Part shown: piece by piece, positions 47,026 to 58,272 of the stretch
Layout of the letters: every line of letters starts with the position of its first letter
Position numbering within the stretch: position 1 is the first letter of the stretch
Source: Schistosoma mansoni
Taxonomy: Eukaryota > Platyhelminthes > Trematoda > Strigeidida > Schistosomatidae
Direction: 5' to 3'
DNA length: 64,000 bases
NCBI RefSeq assembly: GCF_000237925.1
Contig: NW_017386025.1
Coordinates: forward strand, 1,116,001-1,180,000
Position numbers and translations under genes: made by a program
Notes under the pieces: model-generated
Database searches by the model: none
What the model saw: the letters and a program-made list of their open reading frames with translations, nothing else
What the model was told of the DNA's origin: nothing

Positions 47026-47929
47026 ATATTCATCAAGTTGTTATGTTTTGTTGTATGATATTATTTTATTAATACATTATCATAATATATGAAGTATCAT
47101 AAGGTATTTAACTGGACTATCAACTAACTTGTCAGTTAATTAAATGGTATATAATACATTTTATTAATGGAATATTATGAAGAATAATGGTTGTTGATAA
47201 TAATAAATAAGAGATTCTATATAGTTTTGATCAAATATTATAAGTTAATATGACTCAGTGCATTATTGTAGGAATGAAAGTTACGATTTGTAGAATATTC
47301 TTTGAGTTAACTAGAAAAATCTCAAGTGGATTATCTATTATTTCTTATTATACTGTTCATTCTATTCTCGTGATTGTTTTTCTTTATCTTGTTTCTATGG
47401 TATGTGTTTCCCCTAGCTTTGTTATTTATAGACTATAACAATCTCATTTTCAATTTATTAGTCAGAATAATACACCTTCGTTTTTTAACAGCCTATTTTC
47501 ACTTTTTATCATATTTAATAAATTATTGTTTGTAATGTATTTCGAACGTTTTTGTTATACATCATCTATAAATTTCTACCTCCTAGTTAGGCATAAATAA
47601 CACTAATGGTCAGATGCTATAGTCAGTAACGAATATATCATATTTCATGTCAAGTACTGGTTTAAGCCAGACAATCAATGAAAATTAGGATGTACAAGAT
47701 AGTTATTTTATGCTACAACGAGACTCTTTAACAGTGTCTACTCATGACTCAACTAAGAAGTGAATACAGGACCCAGTTGAGATATACATTGAATATGCTC
47801 AAATGAAAAGTCATGTACTATGATGAAGTACCTGTTTGATGTTTTTCTTTAATTTTTATTAACTGTCCTACATAATTCTCATAGAATGAATTATCTACAG
47901 AAACCCATATCAATAATAAAAGTATTATC

Positions 47930-48422
47930 GAAAATATGGAACTCAAAATAACTGTTAACTAATATCAGAATCTTCAATATGAAGGTCGAAACAGTTCTAC
48001 TGCACGGAGATGAAACTTCGATAACTACGACAACCATCACCAAAAAAGGTATGAGTATTTATAAACAATTGTATACACAAGATACTCAATGTCCGTTGAT
48101 CGAAAAACATCAGCAACAGCCTTCTGTGGGAGAGGACAAACCAGCTTGCAGCTGAAGAGGAAATTGGGAGAAGTTGGAGGTCGATAGGACACACATTGAG
48201 GAAATCATCAAACTGCATCACGAGACAAGTGCTGACTAGGAATCTTGAAGGGAAACGAAAAAGATAAAGGTTGAAGAACACACTGTACCGAGAATCGGAA
48301 GCTGATATGAAAAAGATGAATAGTAACTGGAAAGGGTTGGCTAGGACAGAGTGGAATGGAGAATACCGGTGAGCAGCCTATGCTCCTCCATGGGGGGTAA
48401 GAGGCGTTAGTAAATAAGTAAT
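47930..48422 (+). mobile_element. RTE-type LINE 3' fragment (copy 5, subfamily b), decayed
   Basis: Plus-strand remnant from about 'AAATATGGAACTCAAAATAA' (WNSKQLSTN in the better copy at 58273) to GGGGTAAGAGGCGTTAGTAA. Frame is broken repeatedly; antisense open frames in it are shadows. Confidence 0.75.
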
Positions 48423-48654
48423 TAAAAAAACACACATATTTACGTTTGTAAATCTTCGTTAATCAATGAATTAAACAGTCGTCTATCCCCTGAACTATTC
48501 ATTTTTTCAATTTCTTCATTACTCTCATTAGGTGATGTTGCTTTCATATTCACCAGGTAAAGTGATTTATTCTTCGGTATATTTGAATCAGTTTACATAA
48601 AAACAGAAAATGTCACATAATAATCTAGTGTTAATTAATTCAAGAAATTATTTT

Positions 48655-48930
48655 GTGAGTCGATTTAGTCTAGACCACCAGTGAAAACATCAAAGCACAG
48701 AATGGCTGTTTCATCCTAATGTGACACTCCTCAGCAGTGCGTATCTACGATTCAGAACGCGAGATTCGAACCCAAGACTTTCAGCCTTGTACGCAAACGC
48801 TTAACTTGTAGACTACTGAGTCAGTATCTAACAGAGTCTCATACTAGGACAAAACAGAAGTCCAATATTTTCAGGTTTCCCAGGGTGGTCTAGCTTAAAT
48901 CGACTCATGAATTCAATTATTAAATTACTA
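48655..48930 (-). repeat. SINE-B copy, head-to-head ends
   Basis: Antisense end, hammerhead (CTGAGGA core with stem II GTGTC/GGAT mismatches) and tRNA-like body with B box GGTTCGAATCTC on the minus strand, then from about 48835 the sense end 'CATACTAGGACAAAACAGAA' to 'GGTGGTCTAGCTTAAATCG'. Confidence 0.75.
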
Positions 48931-49059
48931 CAATTTTCACAAACTGTCATTCTGACAAAAATAATAATGAAAATGAATAATTTAAAGAATATTATGCATA
49001 TATAGTGAGTTGGAAAATAAATATATATCTAATTCATATATATAAGAAGTTTTATAAGC

Positions 49060-49245
49060 AAAGATGGATAGTGCCTAGCAGTGGAATCCAGGATGCACGT
49101 TTCGTCCTATTTGGGACTCGTCAACTGGATGTACCTGCATCTCAGAAGCATTACGCACAGTATGAACATATACCAATGAGAGACTGACCAGTTGAAGTCC
49201 TAAACATCAATGGGAAGATTCAAACAAACAATATTAAGTGAATAT
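49060..49245. repeat. Sm-alpha-type head-to-head pair
   Basis: 49060-49146 is antisense with a hammerhead that is complete except C3 to U (TTGACGA). 49147-49245 is the sense 3' segment 'GAGAGACTGACCAGTTGAAG'. It lies just downstream of the innexin stop. Confidence 0.75.
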
Positions 49246-49291
49246 AAGTAATTTTGTATTAGAAACATCACAATAATAAAATCTATATGAG

Positions 49292-49309
49292 TTTATTCAT
49301 AAATTTATT
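49292..49309 (-). promoter_or_regulatory. candidate poly(A) signals of the innexin gene
   Basis: Two AATAAA hexamers on the minus strand (49304-49309 and 49292-49297), 70-87 bases after the stop at 49379. Confidence 0.4.
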
Positions 49310-49378
49310 TATATTTGTATAATAAAATAGGAAAAGAAACAAAAAAAAAAGAAGAAAACTTATAAGTAATAGGTTTTT

Positions 49379-50186
49379 TCAAACAAAATTATTTGGTTGA
49401 TTTAAAATTCGAATTCTTGAATTATTTGATGAATTTCTATCGGAATGTGAACAATGATCATAGAGATTATTGAAAGAATTTCTTGAACTATATATAGATG
49501 ATTGTGATGGTAGACTTTGGGAATATTGTTCCATTTTGCTAGATACATTCAATGTTCTAATTCTTACAATATGATCTGATTCATTTAAACTAGATGTTGA
49601 TTGATTTGATTCTTCATTATGTTTAATTTTATCTTTTCTTTCAGGAATAGGTGGAGTTTGAACAATATTCGATAATTGTCTAATGCTACTAGTTACAGTA
49701 TGTGATGTTTGTGATTTTGCTGTTGTTGTTGTTGTGGTGGTGGTGGTGGTAGTGGTCGTCGTCGTCATCTTTGATATTTCTTGTATTCTCTTGATTCTAC
49801 GTGTATACTTTGATGTATTATTTACAAGTCGATAACGATCCCAAATAAGACAAGCTATTTTTGATGCAATATGTTGACCAACATTTAATGCAATTAAACG
49901 TAATACAAATACACCATCTTGACCTAAAATATGTTCAGTAAAAAATGCTGATGCTTTTTTATCATTTATTGATAATTGTTCATTATAACATTCAGAAGAT
50001 AATGATTCAGCTAATGGTATTGTTGTTGATTGTTGACTAGTCGACTGATAATCAGAATTTTGTGTTAGATTTGAATTAGTGTTATTTGATGAATAGTCTG
50101 ATTTATTATTATTATTTATATTCATTGAGATTTTATTGAATAATAAACTTCTGATAAAACATACTCGACTGGTTTGAAATGTAGAC
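49379..50186 (-). CDS. innexin last exon: cytoplasmic tail
   Basis: Acceptor CCATTTAG|GTCTAC; the first base completes Arg after CC of TM4's end. 269 codons including TGA. An Asn/Ser-rich insertion ([10 protein letters not shown] and on) precedes the conserved [19 protein letters not shown] and IWDRYRL. Then comes a 15-16 residue Thr run (about 49722-49770, ACN codons), then a Ser/Asn-rich end. The tail is unusually long and low-complexity for an innexin. Confidence 0.88.
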
Positions 50187-53100
50187 CTAAATGGAAACAA
50201 GATTTTTGAAAAACAAATCATGCAAAAGACAATCTGAACCAAATAGAGTTGAAACAAAGAATCGACAGCAATCTATAACTGAATAATATGTATATATTGT
50301 GGTCTACAACTTCATTATAGTTCTGAATGTTGACTATGAATATCATTGAATGTGAAAATATCAAGTTAATTTAAACGAAATAAAAGTTAATGTTCTAAGG
50401 CTAATGCCATTGAACGAATGAATTGTGTTTTAATTTCTTTGAATCAAACTTATTGTTTAAATTTATTCATTTCATTTTGTGTACTTTACCATCACATTAT
50501 CCGGTTTTCATTGTTGTCGACTTTCATTTATCTTAATTTTGTCCATTTAAACAGATATAATCTATACAAATCTAATAAATTATTTTACGTTACAGAACTG
50601 TATGATGTTTAAAGTGGATAACTTGTCTACATTATACGATGATACTTTGACTAGGTTACAAATCATTTTCTGCAAGACGGACTAGATATTGAATAATAAT
50701 CAGTGACATGTTTATCTACTGACCGAATCCTATAGATCAAATTAGAATGAGACCATTATTCTAAATGCCTAGATCAATTTGACAATGATTACTACTCAGT
50801 GACTAATCAGTGAACAATTTTGTTTATTCATAAAGTATATATACATATATACAATCGGTTCATGATCTCAATTAAAAGTCAAAACTCTACACAACTCTTT
50901 ACTGGTAATTACCATGTACTCATTAGTGACTAGCCTGGAGAGGCAACTCTCGGAGCTTGAGTGAGAATCCGTGACCAGAGAAGCTCAACTGTGTCAAATG
51001 TGAGGCAGTTACTCACTGAAGACAATGGAGGATGATTGTGCAATATCGTGGATTCATTGAAGGCAGATATCGTTGGATCCATGCTCAGTGGTCTAGAGTT
51101 TAAGCTTTCGTGCGTGAGACCAAAGGTCCTAGTTTCGAGTCCCATGTGCAGGCTCTTGGGTTCGCAATGCTGAGGAGTTTCATAATAGGACGAAACGGCC
51201 AACAAGTTATTCCATGTTTTCAATGGTGGTCTAAAATTGATCCATTCATGATATCAATTTGAACTCAACTATTTCCACAACCCTATACTGACACTGAAAA
51301 ATAGGAAATCCTTAAATCGTACGACTTGGCAGGTTGGTTTAGACGACTAAGAAGTTATTTGTCACTAACCAGTGTATTTATTGATGAACGAGTAGCAGTA
51401 CAATCTACCCTTTGTATTATTTAATACTAAGACTGTTCCTTATATATATATATATATATATCATACAATAAGAGTTCGCTTGAGCCAATAGTTCGACTAG
51501 CTAGTCAACATTCTCTCAAGTTTTAAATTTATTTAGGTGGGAATAGTTCTATACGCTATTAAATATAACAGCTGATTGATTCATTACAAAGTCAGAAACG
51601 AATTTTAAATTTTTATGCAGTAATTTTACAAGTATGACCTCAACAAATGATGTTTAAGATTCATCTTGCAATCCGGGTACAACACTCATTGAATCTAGGA
51701 TAAAAATGTAAATTTAGTATGTAAAGTGCGTCAAACTGGATTCCACTGTTAGCCAGTATCCATCTTTGCTTACCATGCTTGTGAGTCATCATAAACATGA
51801 ATCAATATTGAATGAAGTTGGAGGATACACATTTGGTTTTGTAGCATGATACGTGGAAATTACAAACTCTTATTAAAGCAGCTGATCATATTACAATAAG
51901 TGAAACTACAATTAAGTCGTAAAAACGACTAGTCCACAATAGTTAAAGACATAATAATTGAGAGGGGGTTTTGTTGAGATTTTAGTAAATTTATAGTTGA
52001 ATTCATGAGTCAATTGAAGCTAGACATTAACACCGTTGGATGCCGGCTCAGTGGTCTGTCGGTTAAATGCTCTGGCGCGAGACTGGTAGGTCCTGGGTTC
52101 GAATCTCGTAAGACGGAATCGTGGATACGCACTGCTGAGGGGCCCCACAATAGGACGAAACGGCTGTTTAGTGCTTGCAGGTTTCCCATGGTGGTCTAGC
52201 ATCAACTGACTCATGAATTCAACTATACAATAATTCAATTAATCAGGTAAACAAATGTAATCTGTCAATAAGAAAGATATAGAAAAAAAGGAGGGAATTT
52301 TGAAAAGCAATAGGCTATAAATAGTAAATCTACTATGTATTTGTTTGTATATAAATAGTTTAGATTTTAAAAAAATTACTTACCGACAACACCAACGTAA
52401 AAAGCTGTGTATATTTATTAAACTTATACAAATAAGCCAGAACCAAAGAAAAATGAAAATTTTTTCATTAAACATATTAATGCTTAATACACATTGTAAT
52501 GTATATCGATGATAATTTTTTCCCATTTTTCGCATATCCAAATCACAAAATGTAACTCGTGGAAAATTTCCACTTTGATACCATTGTGTACCAGCTATAA
52601 GATCAATTAACATTTGAGGTCCAAAAAATATTGTTGTTTGTCCTAAAAAACTGTTGGAATTTGAAAAAAAAGGAAATCATTATTAATGATAATAGCAATA
52701 ATAATAGTTTCTTTTTTTTTCTTTTTAGTGTTAAGTACGTTGCTGGATACTATCAGCAACAGCGTTTTATGGGAGAGGATAAACCAGCTTCCAGCTGAAG
52801 AAGAAATTAGGAAAAGACGTTGGAAGTGGATTGAACATACATTAAAGAAATCACCAAACTGCATCACGAGACAAGACCTAACTTGTAATCCAGAAGGGAA
52901 GCGGAAAAGAGGAAGACCAAAGAACACATTACGTCGGTAAGTAGAAGCAGATATGAAAAGAATGAACATTAACTGGAAAGAACTGGAAAGGATTGGCCAG
53001 GACAGAGTTGGATGGAGAATGCTGGTGTCCGGCCAATGTTCCCCCACGAGGGGTAACAGGCGTAAGTAAGTAAGTACGTTGAGTACGTTGATATTCAAGA

Positions 53101-55034
53101 CTCAGTAGGTAAGTTTGTTTTTATTTATGAGTTGCTTGAGCTAATCTTTCAATGTTATTTACGTTTTTGACTTAACCATATTTAGGATGGAGGAAATTTC
53201 GAACATGTATACTTATTGAACCCCGTTTAACATGTAATAACTATCATGACTCGGTGGGTTTGTGAATAGCACGTTAACTCTTAAGGCGATGATTGTTCAA
53301 TATAAAACTCAGAAGAAAAATCATCCGATAATCTCAATTTATTTTAAATATTACAATAACACAATTTGTTGCAATGTTATTGGGAAAAAAACATACATTG
53401 AATCATGAAGACAAGAGTGAGAGTTAGACAACAGATCATAAGTAAAAAGTGATCAATGATGACAATCCATTGTGTCATGTATATCACCTAGCCTGATTAT
53501 ATCATCACCAAGTAGTCTCTCTAGCGAACCAAACCATACAAGTTATATAACAAATAATTCGAATTTTATATCACATTCTAGTTCAACTAAAAATCTTTCT
53601 TTTTGCTTTAAAGTAATTTTTAAATTATAACCCAGTAAAATATGTGAACTGGTTCGGAAAGCTTTTTTCCTCAGGGCTACTATCTGTATTACATTACTGA
53701 CAAACCAGTTATTTCATTCAATCGCATAATTAAGACCGGTTCATTTTTTTGTGATGTTTAACTAACTATTTTATAGTATCTTGAACAAATCACAAACCAC
53801 CTTGAGTAGTTGATGGAATTTTTTCTATTACGTTGCCTGTAAATTATTTGACATTTTATTCAATGTACATGTTAGGTAGAATTTATCTAAACGGATTGTC
53901 ATCAAAACTGTAATAATTTTCACTTAGTACTGGGTTCGAGCCCCCAAAGTGAACATAAACTCTCAGATGCAGGTACATCCAGCTGGCGCATCCCAGATAG
54001 GAGGAAACGCGCGTCCTGGATTCCACTGCTAGCCACTATCCATCTTTGCTATTAATGCTTGTGAATTAAGGCGATATCAAGGCAGTCCGCACGGGATGCA
54101 CATATGCTAATAACGGACTGAAGATACAAGTAAACAACATCAAATCAATTTAAAACTTCACCCGATTGCACAGGCAATTGGCTAACGGGCCTTAGTAGAT
54201 AAGTGGATAACGCGATGGTGCTTGAAGTGAATGGTACTGGGTTCGAGTTCCAGAGTGAACATCAACTCTCAGATGCAGGTAAATCTATCTGATGATTCTC
54301 GAACAGGATGATAAACGCGTCCTGGATTCCATTTCTGATCACTGTCCATCTTTGCTTGTAATAATTTTTACTTATGCCAATAAGCTCATGACTTATTATG
54401 AAGATAAATTCATTCAATACTACGAAATATCTTATCATGAGTTAAACTAATCATTCTATTATTTCTGTTCTATTTTTTTTATATCTACACATCATCTATC
54501 ATTACAAAACGAATTTCGTCCATTATGATATTAAAAGGATACAAATGAAAATAGTCCAATTGAAATAATAACAAAACAGATAATTCATTAAAGCATACCT
54601 AGCTAACAAAAATAATTGTCCAGTTGAATTAAAAACATAAAGTGCTTTAATAATTAAATATAAACCATTCAGATAACTGTTTGATTGTGGTGAACATGGT
54701 CGTGGACCAGGAATACGTGATCTATTCGTTATTGTAAGCGGTAGTATAGCATACCAGGAATTATCTAAAATAAAATAAAAGTTGTTTATAAGAAGAAAAA
54801 TTTAAATAGACACATACCTTTATTTATGATTTGTTCATTTGTATTCATTGAACTAGATACAGATGTTTGTGCTATTGAAATAGAACTGTTATTTTTATGA
54901 CTTTGTTTATATAGATGTCGTATGATGAGAGCATCTTCTAAATGTTTAACAATGTATTCTAAATGATTTACACTAGAGTGTAATGTTTCTTCAAGATCAC
55001 CAGCTTTACTAGCTAAATCCATTACAGTCCATAG
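49379..55034 (-). CDS. innexin (gap-junction channel protein), 3' part (four exons)
   Basis: Innexins form intercellular channels and hemichannels in the invertebrate plasma membrane; each subunit has four membrane spans. Exons on the minus strand are 55034-54818, 54764-54599, 52650-52384 and 50186-49379, with GT/AG borders, joining to 485 codons plus TGA. Visible in order: a cytoplasmic-loop helix, TM3 ([20 protein letters not shown] then LLASFLG), the second extracellular loop with [14 protein letters not shown] and YTLQCVL (the conserved Cys pair), [20 protein letters not shown] (TM4), and the cytoplasmic [15 protein letters not shown] motif. These fit the innexin family well. The N-terminus, TM1, TM2 and first extracellular loop are missing; they should lie upstream on the minus strand, mostly beyond 64000. 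Which innexin paralogue this is was not determined. Confidence 0.9.
50300..50830. other. innexin intron, nothing recognised
   Basis: AT-rich intron sequence upstream (on the minus strand) of the last exon. An open frame at 50418-50612 on the plus strand is hydrophobic by base composition only. Confidence 0.5.
50930..51290 (+). repeat. SINE-B copy, long 5' part
   Basis: Includes the rarely kept 5' body 'GTTACTCACTGAAGACAATG', A-box-like 'CTCAGTGGTCTAGAG', a B box altered to GTTTCGAGTCCC, then a hammerhead with CTGAGGA, GGAC and GAAACGGCC, but the cleavage side reads AACAAG. A solitary SINE-B end lies just before it at 50855-50918. Confidence 0.75.
51720..51835 (+). repeat. Sm-alpha 3' fragment
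   Basis: 'CTGGATTCCACTGTTAGCCA' and 'ATCCATCTTTGCTTACCATG' match the Sm-alpha 3' part; the ribozyme core is absent. Confidence 0.55.
51961..52235 (+). repeat. SINE-B copy with inverted ends
   Basis: The left end 'TTGTTGAGATTTTAG' then 'GTTGAATTCATGAGTC' is the inverse of the right end 'GACTCATGAATTCAACTAT'. Between them lie 'GGCTCAGTGGTCTGTCGG', B box GGTTCGAATCTC and a hammerhead mutated to CTGAGGG and GTTT. It sits about 150 bp from innexin exon 52384-52650. Confidence 0.78.
52384..52650 (-). CDS. innexin exon: second extracellular loop and TM4
   Basis: 267 nt. The acceptor is TTCCAACAG|TTTTTTAGG, not the nearer TTTTTTAG|GACA: only the former keeps frame with the preceding exon and restores [11 protein letters not shown], matching the innexin FLG motif. 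Carries [33 protein letters not shown] and the TM4 hydrophobic run. Donor GTAAGT. Confidence 0.9.
52743..53071 (+). mobile_element. RTE-type LINE 3' fragment (copy 6, subfamily b) in innexin intron
   Basis: [50 protein letters not shown], then TAA, where other copies continue. Target duplication AAGTACGTTG (52733-52742 and 53072-53081). It is antisense to the innexin and inserted about 90 bp from an exon. The stop after LRR is shared with the copy at 58273. Confidence 0.88.
53090..53930. other. innexin intron, nothing recognised
   Basis: AT-rich sequence without repeats or exons that could be recognised. Confidence 0.5.
53930..54365 (+). repeat. two Sm-alpha-type SINE pieces in tandem
   Basis: 53930-54125 begins at the B box (GGTTCGAGCCC) and has a broken core (CTGGCGC). 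54160-54365 has a tRNA-like body 'TAGTAGATAAGTGGATAACG', B box GGTTCGAGTTC and a disrupted ribozyme (GATAAACGC). Both in direct orientation, unlike the inverted pairs elsewhere. Confidence 0.75.
54599..54764 (-). CDS. innexin exon: TM3
   Basis: 166 nt, phase 1 to phase 2. Encodes [14 protein letters not shown], a Pro-rich stretch [11 protein letters not shown], then [20 protein letters not shown] (TM3). Acceptor TTATTTTAG, donor CTAG|GTATGC. Confidence 0.85.
54818..55034 (-). CDS. innexin exon: cytoplasmic loop
   Basis: 217 nt starting after ATTTTATTTAG in phase 0: [40 protein letters not shown], then a Ser/Thr/Asn-rich linker. The pattern of a helix ending in 'HLEDAL' fits the innexin intracellular loop. 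Donor AAAG|GTATGT. Confidence 0.85.
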
Positions 55035-55232
55035 CTAAATAAAATATACAGATATAAAATTAGGATTAGTATACAATTGGTAAACACAATCTACAAGTTA
55101 GTTCAGTAAATAGATAGTTTAACGATTATTTATAAGTGTCATAAGTTTTAGTCTACAAGGAAATGTTTAGAAAAATATCCTGGTCAAACAATAAAGTTAT
55201 TTTTATAAATAAATAATATATTTGTAATATTC

Positions 55233-55563
55233 AGACACTATCAGTAACATTCTACTGTGGGAGAGAACAAACCAGATTCCATCCGGCGGAGGAAGAAATC
55301 AGGAAGAAGCACTGGAAGTCGATAGGACACACAATGAAGAAAACACCCAACTGCGTCACAAGACAAGCCCTCACATGTAATCCTGAATGTCAAAGGAGAA
55401 GAGGGAGAACGAAGAACACATTACGCCGAGAAATGGAGACAGACATGAGAAGAATGAACAAAAGTTGGATAGGATTAGAAAGGAAGGCCCAGGACAGAGT
55501 GGGTTGGAAAATACTCGTCGGCGGCCTATGCTCCATTGGGAGTAACAGGTGTAAGTAAGTAAG
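55233..55563 (+). mobile_element. RTE-type LINE 3' fragment (copy 7, subfamily a) nested in an FB arm
   Basis: [62 protein letters not shown] and stop in (GTAA)n. Flanks TATATTTGTAATATTC (55217-55232) and TATATTTGTGATATCC (55564-55579) form a 16-base imperfect target duplication that is also the start of an FB arm. Confidence 0.87.
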
Positions 55564-55645
55564 TATATTTGTGATATCCCAATGAATGGAAAAATAAGAT
55601 TTTCTGACGTTTCGTGACTCAGTGTAAGCCACTTCTACAGTTATT
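55564..55645 (-). repeat. FB half element next to an RTE copy
   Basis: 'CCCAATGAATGGAAAAATAA' and 'GACGTTTCGTGACTCAGTG', ending 'AAGCCACTTCTACAG'. The RTE copy at 55233 is inserted at its outer edge. Confidence 0.7.
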
Positions 55646-56339
55646 TATTCTTTGAGGAAGTGGAAGTTATCATAATACCAATTGTAAAAACCTAAGCTGT
55701 TCAGAAAAACTGGATAAAACTGAACTAATTATGGATTTATACTAGAACTCGATTCGAAGGGTGCCATGGAATGAGTCTGTTCGCTTATCTGCTAAAGATT
55801 CTAATCAATATCGCCTAAAGTCCTCAGCCAACTTATATGGACATCTTAATAGTTAGTCAGATAGTCATTAAGGTCACAGACCAATCAGTCATAGCCTGCT
55901 TTCAATTCACTCTTAAGCTGTTATTACAGTTCATGGTAGATGATACTGTAATCAGCGTTTATAAAGCATGCCCCAGTCACTTTAGTCAATAAAAAGTAAC
56001 GGTTTCACCAACTGATCCACCAACTTTGGCCAATAACATATATATAGTCTTACCGTTACTAGCTTACCAGATACTAAACGATCAAAGAAGAGTGAACAGA
56101 AAAGGCATAGAATGAGCAATAAGTTCTCACTTCTGTTAGTCATATGATTATTCACTTTTTGTCTATGTGAAATTCGTAAAACAAATTATTTCTGTACCAT
56201 AACCGGTATTTACTAAGCAAAATTTGTTTTATAAAGTATGTTAATCAATTTATATCATATCACTTCATTCATTCTTGTTATATTCCGTGGAGATTTATGA
56301 ATGATAACTTTGAGAACTTCTTATAGACCAATATGATAT

Positions 56340-56760
56340 GTACATTTCTTATTGTATAGTTGTTACCTAACTTAACTATTAATATTAGTGTCCCTCTTAT
56401 TATAAGCTTTATTTTGACCCATAGACTATTATTATACGATTTACCATTCTTGAGTTATACCCAGTCCATTAATTACCGTTCCCACTCTTCACAGCCTTAT
56501 TTGGCTAAATCTCGTACAAATATTATTTTCTATTTTATGGTACGATATGGTCAGTTTGTTTGGAATATAAACCCAGTATGTTTGAGAATAATGATTCATA
56601 TTGCAGAGGCTGTCATTGGTGTTTTGGACTTAACTGGCTGGGCTAGGCAGAAAGCACGACCTAGTAGTGCTCAAGACTGCTCATACGATTTTGTGTATCA
56701 TTAATCTGATCGATAATTCACTCCTCTCTAATTGGCGGTCTCATAACGTCATATAGAATA
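56340..56760 (-). repeat. dispersed repeat family D, copy 2
   Basis: Reverse-complement relative of 28260-28700. A 114-codon plus-strand open frame here is not conserved in the other copy, so it is not called as a gene. Class unidentified. Confidence 0.55.
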
Positions 56761-56769
56761 AAAGTGCAC

Positions 56770-57290
56770 ACATTCAATCGATATAACAATTCTGAAGTAT
56801 CACAATGTTACTCCAACAAATCTGTTCAACGTTTCGTCTAATAGGTTAACTCTGAGTTATTTAGTTTTTATGACAATCATACGAATTCATAATGGAATGA
56901 TCGAAATGGGAAATTATCATTATCGATCATTAAATTGTAACCTATTTGACGGACATAGGAAATTTAGCTAATATACGTTTCGATAAACAGTTGTGTAGAT
57001 TAGTATCTAATATTTATTTATTCATACCGAACATAAAAAAGGTAGTGTTTTTTTCAACTTGTTCTTCAAGGTTATGAAGGAAAAATAAATCATAGAGGAA
57101 GAGAAACTAAATTCAGTATTGTTGAAAACGATCATCTATTTTTTCTAAAATGCTAGATATATGTTCAGATAACATTAGAATAAAGAATTATAGAAAATTA
57201 GGAGCTTGAACGAATTTATCCATTTTACATAAGTTATTTCATCTGTATCATGGATATTAGTTTTTACAAAATGCTTTAGTCAATGATTCT
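56770..57290. other. intergenic or upstream innexin intron, nothing recognised
   Basis: AT-rich; no exon with a plausible innexin N-terminal motif was seen on the minus strand. Confidence 0.5.
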
Positions 57291-57297
57291 TTCATTG

Positions 57298-57635
57298 TTG
57301 AGTTCTTGAGTTGATTCAAGCTAGACCACCATTGAAAATCTGGGAGCACTGGATGGCCATCTCATCTTGGTATAGAGCTCTTCAGCAATGCACACCTACG
57401 ATCCCGTTCGCGGAACTCGAAAACAGGACCTTCAGTCTCGCACGAGAATGTTTAAACTCTAGACCACCGAGCCGGTATCCAACGGTGTTTATATTTAACT
57501 TCAACCAATCCACTGCTAAGGAGTCTCATACTAGGACGAAATGGCCGTCCAGTGCTTCCAGGTTTTCAATAGTAGTCTAGCTTAAATCTACTCATTAATT
57601 CAATTATTAAATTATTATAATCTCCACAAACTCCA
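57298..57635 (-). repeat. SINE-B copy, head-to-head ends
   Basis: Antisense end, decayed hammerhead and tRNA-like body, then from about 57512 a sense hammerhead: CCACTG, CTAAGGA, GGAC, GAAA, TGGCCGTC, CAGTGC. The only core fault on that side is CTAAGGA for CTGAGGA. Ends 'CCACAAACTCCATTCTG'. Confidence 0.8.
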
Positions 57636-57829
57636 TTCTGATAATTATCCTTTCGTAGTTAAAAACTAAATTATACATAGGTATCAACACTAAGGATGAA
57701 CGTGATAGTTTCAAATAAATTGAACATTGGGTATAAAGTTAATAATAAATATAATTTGATATTGACATATTCAGATCTATTATGATTTTGATTGTATCAA
57801 AAATATTCTGTATTGTTTCCCTTGTGTAT

Positions 57830-57915
57830 GATTGATTTACTCTGAAGAAGGGGCTTACATTAAGTCTCTAAACGTCAGAAATACGACTTTTTCTACTCAT
57901 TAGGACATAACAAAA
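57830..57915 (+). repeat. FB half element
   Basis: 'CTGAAGAAGGGGCTTACATT', 'AACGTCAGAAATACGAC' and 'CTACTCATTAGGACATAACA'. GTCACGAAA is changed to GTCTCTAAA. Confidence 0.65.
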
Positions 57916-58116
57916 ATATATTTATTATTAAATTATACATAATTTTATGGTAGTACAATAACTAAATAAACTTTTTACGTATTCTTTCTTTAACCATATA
58001 GTTTATATGTGTTTAAATGTTAATGTTACTATCAAATATTTAAACCATAGTAGTTAGGATGAAAGTAAAAATACAATCCAGTGACAGAGGTTCATACTTT
58101 TAAAGCATAGATATAC

Positions 58117-58231
58117 CTGAAGAACAGTACCCTTTGCACCATCATATAATCGAACGATACATTTTTTATAAAGGCAAATGACAAAAACAAACTGTTTAGT
58201 CCTCATTAACTGAATCTGGGTTGAAACTAGG
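58117..58231 (-). CDS. possible upstream innexin exon (doubtful)
   Basis: On the minus strand, acceptor TTTTATTCCTAG near 58232 and donor CTTCAG|GTATAT bracket an open stretch ending FVFVICLYKKCIVRLYDGAK and GTVLQ. Its last phase (0) fits the next exon, giving VLQ-LWTVMDL. The VRLYDGAKG part is placed where innexins have 'IWR...G' after TM2, but the membrane span is short and the YYxW signature is absent. Could be chance. Confidence 0.28.
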
Positions 58232-58272
58232 AATAAAAGTTGAGTGATTATTTATGAAGTCATCACACTACT

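Noticed and set aside
52384-52642. innexin exon starting at the nearer acceptor TTTTTTAG|GACA
   Set aside because: Would put the exon out of frame with 54599-54764 and read into a stop; the acceptor eight bases upstream restores frame and the FLG motif.
56360-56704. 114-codon open frame on the plus strand
   Set aside because: Falls inside repeat family D; the other copy at 28260-28700 does not preserve the frame.
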